From an uncultured Prevotellaceae bacterium (GTDB lineage: Bacteria > Bacteroidota > Bacteroidia > Bacteroidales > Bacteroidaceae), in assembly GCA_937892315.1 (NCBI GenBank), contig CALAVF010000321.1, positions 1-5,424 of the forward strand: 5,424 nucleotides of DNA, given 5' to 3'. Made by a program: the position numbers and the translations under genes. A model generated the notes under the pieces. It was not told where the DNA came from. It saw nothing but the letters and a program-made list of their open reading frames with translations, and did not search any database. How positions within the stretch are numbered: the first letter of the stretch is position 1; each line of letters opens with the position of its first letter. Positions 1-5,424 of this stretch are shown here, piece after piece.

Positions 1-975
1 GGCTTCAGCGACGAGGCATACATACAGGCTGGTGCACGCATCCTTCCGACGATAGAGGATGTGTATCGCGAGGCTGAGATGATTGTCAAGGTGAAAGAGC
101 CTATTGAGCCAGAGTATCAGTTGGTGCGTCCTGGGCAGTTGCTTTTCACGTATTTCCATTTTGCGTGTGAGAAGGAACTGACGGATGCGATGCTGAAGAG
201 CGGGGCTGTGTGTCTGGCTTACGAGACGGTGCAACTGCCGAATGGCTCTCTGCCGCTGCTGCAACCCATGAGCGAGGTGGCAGGACGCATGGCGGCACTC
301 AATGGTGCCTATTATCTGCAGAAGACACAAGGTGGCAAGGGCAAACTGATTAGCGGTGTGCCTGGTGTCAGCCCTGCCAAGGTGCTGGTGCTTGGCGGCG
401 GTGTGGTGGGCGAGGCTGCCGCACGGATGGCTGCTGGGCTGGGAGCCGACGTGACGATTGCCGACATCTCGCTGCCTCGTCTGCGTCAACTCGACATCGA
501 GACACCTGCCAATGTCCACACGCTCTATTCGTCGGAGCACAACATACGCCAGATGCTGCCGACGGTGGATGTGGTGATTGGTTCTGTGTTGGTGCCAGGC
601 GACAGGACGCCTCATCTGGTTTCTCGGCAGATGCTACGACTGATGGAGCCGGGGACGGTGCTGGTGGATGTGGCGATTGACCAAGGCGGCTGTTTTGAGA
701 CTTCGCGTCCGACGACGCACAGCGAACCTGTCTATACCGAAGAGGGTATCGTACACTATTGTGTAGCCAACATTCCCGGTGCTGTACCTCACACCTCTAC
801 CCTTGCCTTGACGAATGCAACCCTGCGTTATGCAGTGGCACTGGCAGACAATGGGTGGAAACAGGCTTGCAAAGAAGACCTGGCACTGGGCAAGGGCCTG
901 AACATCGTGGAAGGAATGGTTACTTACAAGGCAGTGGCCGACGTGTTTGGACTTCCCTACACGCCTGCTTTCTGA
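1..975 (+). CDS. ald: Alanine dehydrogenase, 5' end outside window
   Basis: NAD-dependent alanine dehydrogenase, interconverting L-alanine and pyruvate plus ammonia in the cytoplasm. The frame is open from base 1, giving 324 visible codons and a TGA stop. From memory of the Mycobacterium tuberculosis enzyme, about 43 N-terminal residues are missing and the full protein would be near 367 residues. The GTG at 61 is internal, because conserved sequence (AGARILPT) precedes it. Numbering from base 1, visible landmarks are KVKEP with the substrate-binding lysine at 32, the FTYFHFA histidine at 53, MSEVAGRMA, the Rossmann loop GGGVVG at 132-137, the NAD-ribose aspartate at 155, and IDQGGCFE with the catalytic aspartate at 227. 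These match Lys75, His96 and Asp270 of the mycobacterial enzyme in order and spacing. The related transhydrogenase alpha subunit is less likely, because the YCVANIPGAVPHTST and ALTNAT segments and the C-terminal end fit Ald. The gene converges on the dehydrogenase gene and is probably unrelated to the fucose genes. No frameshift is seen. Confidence 0.95.
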   Translation, partial: GFSDEAYIQAGARILPTIEDVYREAEMIVKVKEPIEPEYQLVRPGQLLFTYFHFACEKELTDAMLKSGAVCLAYETVQLPNGSLPLLQPMSEVAGRMAALNGAYYLQKTQGGKGKLISGVPGVSPAKVLVLGGGVVGEAAARMAAGLGADVTIADISLPRLRQLDIETPANVHTLYSSEHNIRQMLPTVDVVIGSVLVPGDRTPHLVSRQMLRLMEPGTVLVDVAIDQGGCFETSRPTTHSEPVYTEEGIVHYCVANIPGAVPHTSTLALTNATLRYAVALADNGWKQACKEDLALGKGLNIVEGMVTYKAVADVFGLPYTPAF

Positions 976-1005
976 ATTTGCCAATTGACAGGAAAATGTG
1001 GGTGT

Positions 1006-2025
1006 TTAGAACGCTACCAGGATGCGGAAGACTTTGCCGGGGTTTTGGCTCCACCATTGCATGGTCTCCAGTCCTTCTTCGGGTCGGATGACACGGGTGA
1101 TGAGGCGGTCGATGGGGCTGGTGTGCCTCTCCAGATAGTGGATGACGGCACGGAAGTCCTGCGGCATGGCGTTGCGAGAGCCACGGATGTCGAGTTCCTT
1201 CTGCACGAAGTATTTGGTCTGGAAGGAGACTTCGCTCTTGGCGTAGCCGATGCAGACGACACGGCCAGTGTAACTCACTTCATCTACTGCCATCTGGTAG
1301 GTGGCGGTGCTGCCCACGGCCTCGATGACCACGTCGGGGCCGAAGCCGCTGGTTATTTCGAGGAGTCGTTGGTGTACGTCTTCTGTCTTGGTGTTGATGG
1401 TGTAGGAGGCTCCCATCTGACGGGCGAGGGCGAGTTTCTCGTCGTCGATGTCGGCTGCCACGACGGTGGCTCCTCGCAGGGAGGAGCGGACGATGGCTCC
1501 CATGCCTACCATGCCGCAGCCGATGACCATCACCACGTCGATGTCGGTCACTTGGGCTCGGCTCACGGCGTGGAAACCTACGCTCATCGGCTCTACCAAG
1601 GCACATTCCTTCGGAGTGAGCAGTCCTGCTGGAATCACTTTCTCCCATGGCATGACGATGTACTCCTTCATGGCTCCGTTGCGTTGCACGCCCAGTGTCT
1701 CGTTGTGCTGACAGGCGTTGACGCGTCCGTTACGGCACGAGGCGCATTTGCCGCAGTTGGTGTAGGGGTTCAGGGTCACGACCATGCCTGCCTTGAGGCC
1801 TTCGGGCACGTCGCTGCCAACGGCTTCAATCACGGCTCCCACCTCATGTCCGGGGATGACAGGATTGAGTGCCATCGTGTTGCGTCCCATGAAGGTGTTG
1901 ATGTCGGAACCGCAGAAGCCGACGTATTGCAGCCTCAGCAGCACTTCGTCTGCCTTCAGTGCTGTAGGTTTCTCCACTTCGATAATGTTTAACTCTTGCG
2001 AGTGTGTAATTTGAATTGCTTTCAT
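1006..2025 (-). CDS. Zinc-dependent medium-chain alcohol/polyol dehydrogenase, substrate unknown
   Basis: NAD(P)-dependent zinc oxidoreductase of the medium-chain dehydrogenase superfamily (threonine/sorbitol dehydrogenase-like, resembling E. coli RspB and YjjN), 339 residues, the usual length. Likely catalytic-zinc residues are Cys38 (GFCGSD), His60-Glu61 (PGHE) and Glu145 (EPMSVGFHA). The structural-zinc cysteines Cys91, Cys94, Cys97 and Cys105 are all present. The Rossmann motif GCGMVG is at 169-174, and Asp192 at the end of the second strand favours NAD over NADP. I chose the ATG at 2025 because family members begin MKAI. A TTG nine codons upstream (2052) stays in frame but lies inside a repeat. 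The stop is TAA. The gene is downstream of fucI and fucP on the same strand, so a role in fucose or related sugar metabolism is reasonable: for example, redox of lactaldehyde, a polyol or an aldonate. Sequence alone does not set the substrate. No Rho-independent terminator is evident in the 30 bases after it. Confidence 0.93.
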   Translation of the reverse strand: MKAIQITHSQELNIIEVEKPTALKADEVLLRLQYVGFCGSDINTFMGRNTMALNPVIPGHEVGAVIEAVGSDVPEGLKAGMVVTLNPYTNCGKCASCRNGRVNACQHNETLGVQRNGAMKEYIVMPWEKVIPAGLLTPKECALVEPMSVGFHAVSRAQVTDIDVVMVIGCGMVGMGAIVRSSLRGATVVAADIDDEKLALARQMGASYTINTKTEDVHQRLLEITSGFGPDVVIEAVGSTATYQMAVDEVSYTGRVVCIGYAKSEVSFQTKYFVQKELDIRGSRNAMPQDFRAVIHYLERHTSPIDRLITRVIRPEEGLETMQWWSQNPGKVFRILVAF

Positions 2026-2040
2026 TGTTCTTTTCTTTAA

Positions 2041-2046
2041 CTCCTT
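2041..2046 (-). promoter_or_regulatory. Shine-Dalgarno-like AAGGAG upstream of dehydrogenase
   Basis: The minus strand reads AAGGAG here, with 15 bases before the ATG at 2025. This is longer than the usual 5-9 base spacing, so it may be weak or coincidental. It does not suit the alternative TTG at 2052, which lies upstream of it, and so mildly favours the ATG start. Bacteroidetes often initiate without a Shine-Dalgarno site. Confidence 0.25.
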
Positions 2047-2101
2047 ACTCAACTTTCGGAAGTTATCGCTTCGCTCGAAGTTAAAGAAGTTAGAGAAGTT
2101 A
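2045..2101. repeat. 57-base direct repeat, copy 1 (fucP-dehydrogenase gap)
   Basis: Identical base for base to 5368-5424 in the same orientation, offset 3323. It starts TTACTCAACTTTCGG and continues through module A (GAAGTTATCGCTTCGCTC, 2059-2076), module B (GAAGTTAAAGAAGTTAGA, 2077-2094) and the start of module C (GAAGTTA, 2095-2101). Only copy 1 can be followed further, because copy 2 runs into the window end. Outside the left edge, five of the next nine bases (TTTAA) also match. Both copies lie just upstream of a minus-strand start codon: 19 bases from the dehydrogenase and 33 from fucI. Confidence 0.97.
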
Positions 2102-2183
2102 AAGACGATACCAATTGCGGGGCTGCATCACATACGTCTTTAACTTCGAGCGAAGCGATAACTTCTCTAACTTCTTTAACTTC
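2059..2183. repeat. Modular inverted repeat built on the GAAGTTA heptamer
   Basis: The left arm on the plus strand is module A (2059-2076), B (2077-2094) and C (2095-2107, GAAGTTAAAGACG). A 27-base spacer (2108-2134) follows. The right arm holds reverse complements in the order C' (2135-2147), A' (2148-2165), B' (2166-2183). A simple palindrome would read C'-B'-A', so two 18-base modules have swapped places. Each module is a perfect match to its partner. GAAGTTA occurs four times on the plus strand (starting 2059, 2077, 2086, 2095) and four times on the minus strand (TAACTTC starting 2141, 2159, 2168, 2177), with steps of 18, 9 and 9 on both sides. The right edge covers two bases of the fucP stop codon. 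In transcript, C pairs with C' and then either A with A' or B with B', but not both in one uninterrupted stem. This block fills nearly all of the fucP-dehydrogenase gap and no gene is seen in it. It may be a MITE-like or REP-like dispersed element. Confidence 0.93.
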
Positions 2184-3522
2184 AAAGGGGGACAAACTCC
2201 CGAAACTTAAAACTCCTTATTTTCTTATAGGAACGATATCCGTAAACGATAATCACCAAGAAACAAGCCAGAGGAAGAATGAACGACATGTTCACCGCAG
2301 GGTGTCCGAGGATGACCTGCTGGTCAATCATCGTGCCTTGCAGGGGGGGCATCAGTGCTCCGCCGACAATCGCCATGACGAGGAACGCAGCACCCAGGTG
2401 TGTGTCCTTCGTATCGACATTTTCCAGTGCGATGCCGTAGATGGAGGGGAACATGATGGACATGAAGAGGCTGATGCACACGAGGCTGTAGAGTCCCGGC
2501 ATCCCTTCGATACAGATGGCTCCGAGGGTGCAGAGGGACGCTCCCACGCCAAACCACATGAGCAACCGTCGGGTGTTGACATATCGCATGATGAAGGTGC
2601 CGATGAACCTGCCACAGAGGGAGAGCGACATCGCCAAGATGTTGTAGAGTTGGGCGGTCGCCTTGTTGATGCCCAGATGGTCGGCGTACTGGATGATGAA
2701 TGTCCACACCATGATTTGGGCTGCCACGTAGCAGACCTGGGCGAAGACTCCCTCGCGGTAGATGGTGTTGTGCCAGAGGTTCGACAGCGTCTGCCTCACC
2801 GTGTGGGTCTGTCCTGCCGCCTTCTGCTCTTCGCTCTCGGTCTTGGGCATCTTGGTCAGGGCGATGACGATAAGCACACACACCACCACGATGCCGATGG
2901 CTACGTAGGGGTTGCGGATGACGGCGAGGTCGTGCAGACGGATGTCGGCTTTCTCGGCTTCCGACAGCAGGGGGAAGATGATTTGTCCTGCGGCATCACG
3001 TCGGTCTGACCACAGGTGGGGCAGCACGATGAACGATGCCACTGCCATGCCGCTCAGCGAGCCTACGGGGTTGAAGGCTTGTGCGAGGTTCAGTCGTCGG
3101 GTCGAGGTGTCCTTATCACCTAATGACAAGATGAAGGGATTGGCTGTCGTCTCCAAGAAAGCCAGACCGAAGGTGAGGATGTAGAGCGACACGCAGAAGA
3201 AGGAGAACTCTTGCCACTCGGCAGCGGGGATGAACAGGAAGGCTCCGATGGCATAGAGCGTCAAGCCCAGCAGGATGCCGCTCTTGTAGGAATAGCGGCG
3301 GATGAACAATGCGGCAGGAATCGCCATGGTGGCGTAGCCTCCGTAGAAGGCGAACTGCACCATCGACGCTTTGGCTGCCGAGAGTTCCATCACCGTCTGG
3401 AACGCTGCCACCATCGGGTTGGTGATGTCGTTGGCAAATCCCCACAGGGCGAACAGCGAGGTAATCAGGATGAACGTGAAGAGGTATTTCTTCGGCACGA
3501 GGGGCTTTTTTTCTTTCTTCAT
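2182..3522 (-). CDS. fucP: L-fucose:H+ symporter permease (MFS)
   Basis: Inner-membrane proton-coupled L-fucose importer of the major facilitator superfamily, 446 residues, about 12 predicted membrane segments with a long cytoplasmic loop near 224-256. It aligns with E. coli FucP, as recalled, over its whole length: SLFALWGFAND at 22-32, QFAFYGGY, FIRRYSYKSGILLGLTLYAIGA, FGLAFLETTANPF with Glu124 (equivalent to the essential Glu135), RLNLAQAFNPVG with Asn151 (equivalent to Asn162), QVCYVAAQIMVW, GRFIGT at 304-309 and FMSIMFPSIYGIAL. The essential Asp46 of E. coli appears as Asn35, while Asp32 stands one turn earlier. The start is the ATG at 3522, followed by a lysine-rich MKKEKKPLVPKK, and no clear ribosome binding site is visible. 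The gene lies 33 bases downstream of fucI on the same strand, which supports L-fucose as substrate over glucose/galactose. The C-terminal tail (about KIRSFKFREFVPL) seems a little longer than in E. coli and ends at the modular repeat, which supplies two bases of the TGA stop. Confidence 0.95.
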   Translation of the reverse strand: MKKEKKPLVPKKYLFTFILITSLFALWGFANDITNPMVAAFQTVMELSAAKASMVQFAFYGGYATMAIPAALFIRRYSYKSGILLGLTLYAIGAFLFIPAAEWQEFSFFCVSLYILTFGLAFLETTANPFILSLGDKDTSTRRLNLAQAFNPVGSLSGMAVASFIVLPHLWSDRRDAAGQIIFPLLSEAEKADIRLHDLAVIRNPYVAIGIVVVCVLIVIALTKMPKTESEEQKAAGQTHTVRQTLSNLWHNTIYREGVFAQVCYVAAQIMVWTFIIQYADHLGINKATAQLYNILAMSLSLCGRFIGTFIMRYVNTRRLLMWFGVGASLCTLGAICIEGMPGLYSLVCISLFMSIMFPSIYGIALENVDTKDTHLGAAFLVMAIVGGALMPPLQGTMIDQQVILGHPAVNMSFILPLACFLVIIVYGYRSYKKIRSFKFREFVPL

Positions 3523-3555
3523 ATCATGTACATGGTAAATGGTACCTATAAAAAT

Positions 3556-5334
3556 CTATCCGTATATGGGTCCAAAGTTCTGGCAGGCTCTGTAGTCAGC
3601 ACCCTCCTTGTCCATGCCGAACGCATTCCATGCCGCAGGACGGAAGATGTCGTTGTTTGCCACATTGTGCATACACACGGGAATACGCAGGATGGAGCAC
3701 AGCGTGATGATGTCGGCACCGATGTGTCCGTAGGCGATGGCACCGTGGTTGGCTCCCCAGCAGTTCATCACCGAATAGACATCCTTGAAGGCGTCCTTCC
3801 GCTCGTCCAGCCGAGGCACAAACCACGTGGTGGGCCACGTCTTGTCCGTGCGTCGGTTCAGCACGTCGTGAATCTCGGGGTCGAGGTCAACCGACCATCC
3901 TTCTGCCAGTTGCAGCACGGGCCCTAATCCCTTCACTCGGTTCACACGCATCATCGTCATCGGCATACCGCCTTTGGTCAAGAAGTTGCTCGAATAGCCG
4001 CCGCCACGGAAGTAGCCACGGTCGGCAGGATACCACGTCGTGGCTTTCAGACAAGCCTCCACATCCTGCTCCGTCATCTCCCAAGGGCTCTTCATCACAG
4101 GCTTCCCCTCGCCGTCCGCCATGGCACCTGTGGCATCCAGCGACGTGGCTCCCGAGTTGATCAGGTGGATGAATCCTCCTGCCGCCATGCCAGTCGGCTC
4201 CTTGCCCGTCACACGCTTCACCGCTTCGGGGCTCCAGTAGGTGCGGATGTCGGAGAACATCACACCCTTGTTCGTCAGCAAGTGTCCGAACAGCATCGAC
4301 ACGCCGTTCAGCGAGTCGTTCTCCGTTGCCAGCACCTCCGCCTCGCGGATGCCGTTCCAGTCGAAAGACGTACACATCAACGCCTCGGGGAAGTCGAAGT
4401 TAGGCTTGTAATCTGTCCACTGACGCTGACCCTGCACACCTGCCAGCAATGCATTGTGTCCCAGCGCCTCCTCCTTCCATCCGAGTTCCTTCAGACGAGG
4501 GTTGCCGTGCATCAGGTCGCGGATAATCAGCATGTTCTTCACCGTGAACCGCCAGTCTTCGTCCTTCTCCTCACGCGTCTTCCCCTTGCCGGCATCGTCG
4601 TTGTAGTCATAGCCCTCGTTCACCTTGCAGTGCCGCTCCGTCCATGCCATCGCCTTCTCATACTCCTCGGGGTCGTAGATGCCCAGTTCCACTCGTCGCA
4701 GAATCTCCACCAAGTCGGCATATTCGGTACGCATACCCAGATAGTCCTGAAAGAAGTCGGCATCGACAATCGACCCCGCAATGCCCATGCAGGTGTTGCC
4801 CAACGACAGGTAGGACTTGCCCCTCATGGTTGCCACCGCTTGAGCAGCACGGGCAAATCGCAAAATCTTCTCAGCCACATCGGCAGGGATGGTGTTGTCC
4901 TGCAAGTCCTGCACATCGTGTCCGTAGATGCCGAAGGCAGGCAGTCCCTTCTGGGCATGAGCCGCCAGCACGGCAGCCAGATAAACAGCACCGGGGCGTT
5001 CCGTTCCGTTGAATCCCCACACCGCCTTCGGATAGTAAGGATTCATGTCCATCGTTTCCGACCCGTAGCACCAGCAGGAAGTGACCGTGATGGTGCTTCC
5101 CACGCCCTCTCGCTCAAACTTCTCCGCACAGGCGGCACTCTCAGCCACACGTCCGATGGTCGTGTCGGCAATCACACACTCCACAGGCGAGCCGTCGCCA
5201 TTCCTCAGATGAGTCGTGATAAGGTTCGCCACTGCCTGAGCAAGACACATGGTCTTCTCTTCCAAACTTTCTCTCACACCGCCCTGTCTGCCGTCGATGG
5301 TAGGGCGAATACCGATTTTAGGATAAGTCTTCAT
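3556..5334 (-). CDS. fucI: L-fucose isomerase
   Basis: Cytoplasmic Mn2+-dependent ketol isomerase converting L-fucose to L-fuculose, the first intracellular step of fucose catabolism; family members also act on D-arabinose. It has 592 residues against 591 in E. coli FucI, with strong similarity throughout: [12 protein letters not shown] at 5-16, the CWCYGSET block at 87-94, [65 protein letters not shown] and the C-terminal [13 protein letters not shown]. The metal/catalytic residues correspond to Glu338 (ATENDSLNG), Asp362 ([10 protein letters not shown]) and His530 (WGANHG), matching Glu337, Asp361 and His528 of E. coli. The region near 236-262 (rich in Asp, Glu and Lys) is the most divergent. 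The ATG at 5334 was chosen because [11 protein letters not shown] matches the family N-terminus; an A-rich stretch precedes it and no strong Shine-Dalgarno site is seen. It appears to be the first gene of a fucI-fucP unit, with a copy of the intergenic repeat 33 bases upstream. It is intact. Confidence 0.98.
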   Translation of the reverse strand: MKTYPKIGIRPTIDGRQGGVRESLEEKTMCLAQAVANLITTHLRNGDGSPVECVIADTTIGRVAESAACAEKFEREGVGSTITVTSCWCYGSETMDMNPYYPKAVWGFNGTERPGAVYLAAVLAAHAQKGLPAFGIYGHDVQDLQDNTIPADVAEKILRFARAAQAVATMRGKSYLSLGNTCMGIAGSIVDADFFQDYLGMRTEYADLVEILRRVELGIYDPEEYEKAMAWTERHCKVNEGYDYNDDAGKGKTREEKDEDWRFTVKNMLIIRDLMHGNPRLKELGWKEEALGHNALLAGVQGQRQWTDYKPNFDFPEALMCTSFDWNGIREAEVLATENDSLNGVSMLFGHLLTNKGVMFSDIRTYWSPEAVKRVTGKEPTGMAAGGFIHLINSGATSLDATGAMADGEGKPVMKSPWEMTEQDVEACLKATTWYPADRGYFRGGGYSSNFLTKGGMPMTMMRVNRVKGLGPVLQLAEGWSVDLDPEIHDVLNRRTDKTWPTTWFVPRLDERKDAFKDVYSVMNCWGANHGAIAYGHIGADIITLCSILRIPVCMHNVANNDIFRPAAWNAFGMDKEGADYRACQNFGPIYG

Positions 5335-5367
5335 ATTTTTTTCTGTATCAAATAGGTTTTTAATTAT

Positions 5368-5424
5368 TTACTCAACTTTCGGAAGTTATCGCTTCGCTCG
5401 AAGTTAAAGAAGTTAGAGAAGTTA
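5368..5424. repeat. 57-base direct repeat, copy 2 (upstream of fucI), cut by window end
   Basis: Identical to 2045-2101 and in the same orientation relative to the downstream minus-strand gene. It contains module A (5382-5399), module B (5400-5417) and the first heptamer of module C (5418-5424). Whether the inverted right arm seen at 2135-2183 also exists here cannot be seen. The rest of the fucI upstream region in the window (5335-5367) is AT-rich with a run of seven T on the plus strand at 5336-5342. With copy 1 this repeat brackets fucI and fucP. Confidence 0.97.

Noticed and set aside
976..1005. Bidirectional terminator between ald and the dehydrogenase gene
   Set aside because: The 30 bases hold no convincing GC-rich hairpin with a T-tract; termination, if here, is not visible.
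985..1992. Plus-strand open frame of 335 codons opposite the dehydrogenase gene
   Set aside because: Low-complexity, His/Gly/Val/Asp-rich translation with no recognisable motif; it is the antisense shadow of a clear zinc dehydrogenase.
2026..2052. Extended dehydrogenase start at TTG 2052, adding MSKELKKRT
   Set aside because: The extra residues come from repeat DNA and the family begins at MKAI; the AAGGAG at 2041-2046 lies downstream of this TTG.
2045..2183. CRISPR array
   Set aside because: The repeated unit is a short heptamer with 2- or 11-base gaps and an inverted arm, not regular 25-40 base repeats with unique spacers; no cas genes are present.
2302..3009. Plus-strand open frame of 235 codons opposite fucP
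   Set aside because: Asp/His/Glu-rich shadow of the permease membrane segments, with no family resemblance.
4165..5355. Plus-strand open frame of 396 codons opposite fucI
   Set aside because: Antisense to a highly conserved isomerase; the translation is rich in His, Arg, Leu and Val with no domain pattern. Long antisense frames are common in GC-rich coding DNA.
5349..5375. Possible Bacteroidetes promoter before fucI (minus-strand TTG, 18 bases, then TATTTG)
   Set aside because: The TATTTG does not fit the TAnnTTTG -7 consensus and the implied leader would be very short; too weak to annotate.

Overview
The window looks like part of a Bacteroidales chromosome, most likely Prevotella-like, though this is inferred and not proven. 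The L-fucose permease carries the FALWGFANDITNP motif that I associate with Bacteroidetes FucP. Start codons lack strong, well-placed Shine-Dalgarno sites and sit behind A/T-rich leaders. Base composition is moderately GC-rich in genes and AT-rich between them. Nothing in the four genes suggests a phage, plasmid or defence system.

Layout: (1) positions 1-975, plus strand, carry most of an alanine dehydrogenase gene (ald) whose 5' end lies outside the window. (2) Positions 1006-5334, minus strand, carry three genes read right to left: fucI (L-fucose isomerase), fucP (L-fucose:H+ symporter) and a zinc-dependent medium-chain dehydrogenase of unknown substrate. ald and the dehydrogenase gene converge with only 30 bases between their stop codons. 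fucI and fucP are 33 bases apart and look like one transcription unit. The dehydrogenase follows fucP after a 156-base gap that is almost filled by an unusual repeat.

How the genes work together: FucP would import L-fucose, such as that released from mucin or other fucosylated glycans, and FucI would isomerise it to L-fuculose. Fuculokinase, fuculose-1-phosphate aldolase and a regulator are not in the window; they may lie elsewhere. The dehydrogenase is a plausible accessory enzyme acting on a fucose-derived or related polyol, aldehyde or aldonate, but its substrate cannot be read from sequence. Alanine dehydrogenase links alanine, pyruvate and ammonia and has no obvious tie to fucose use.

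The most unusual element is non-coding. A modular repeat built on the heptamer GAAGTTA lies between fucP and the dehydrogenase (2045-2183), and a 57-base identical direct copy of its left part lies upstream of fucI (5368-5424, cut by the window end). The fucP-side block is an imperfect inverted repeat in which two 18-base modules have swapped order between the arms. Copies sit in the same orientation just upstream of two start codons and flank the fucI-fucP pair. This suggests a dispersed intergenic element with possible effects on transcript structure or on recombination.
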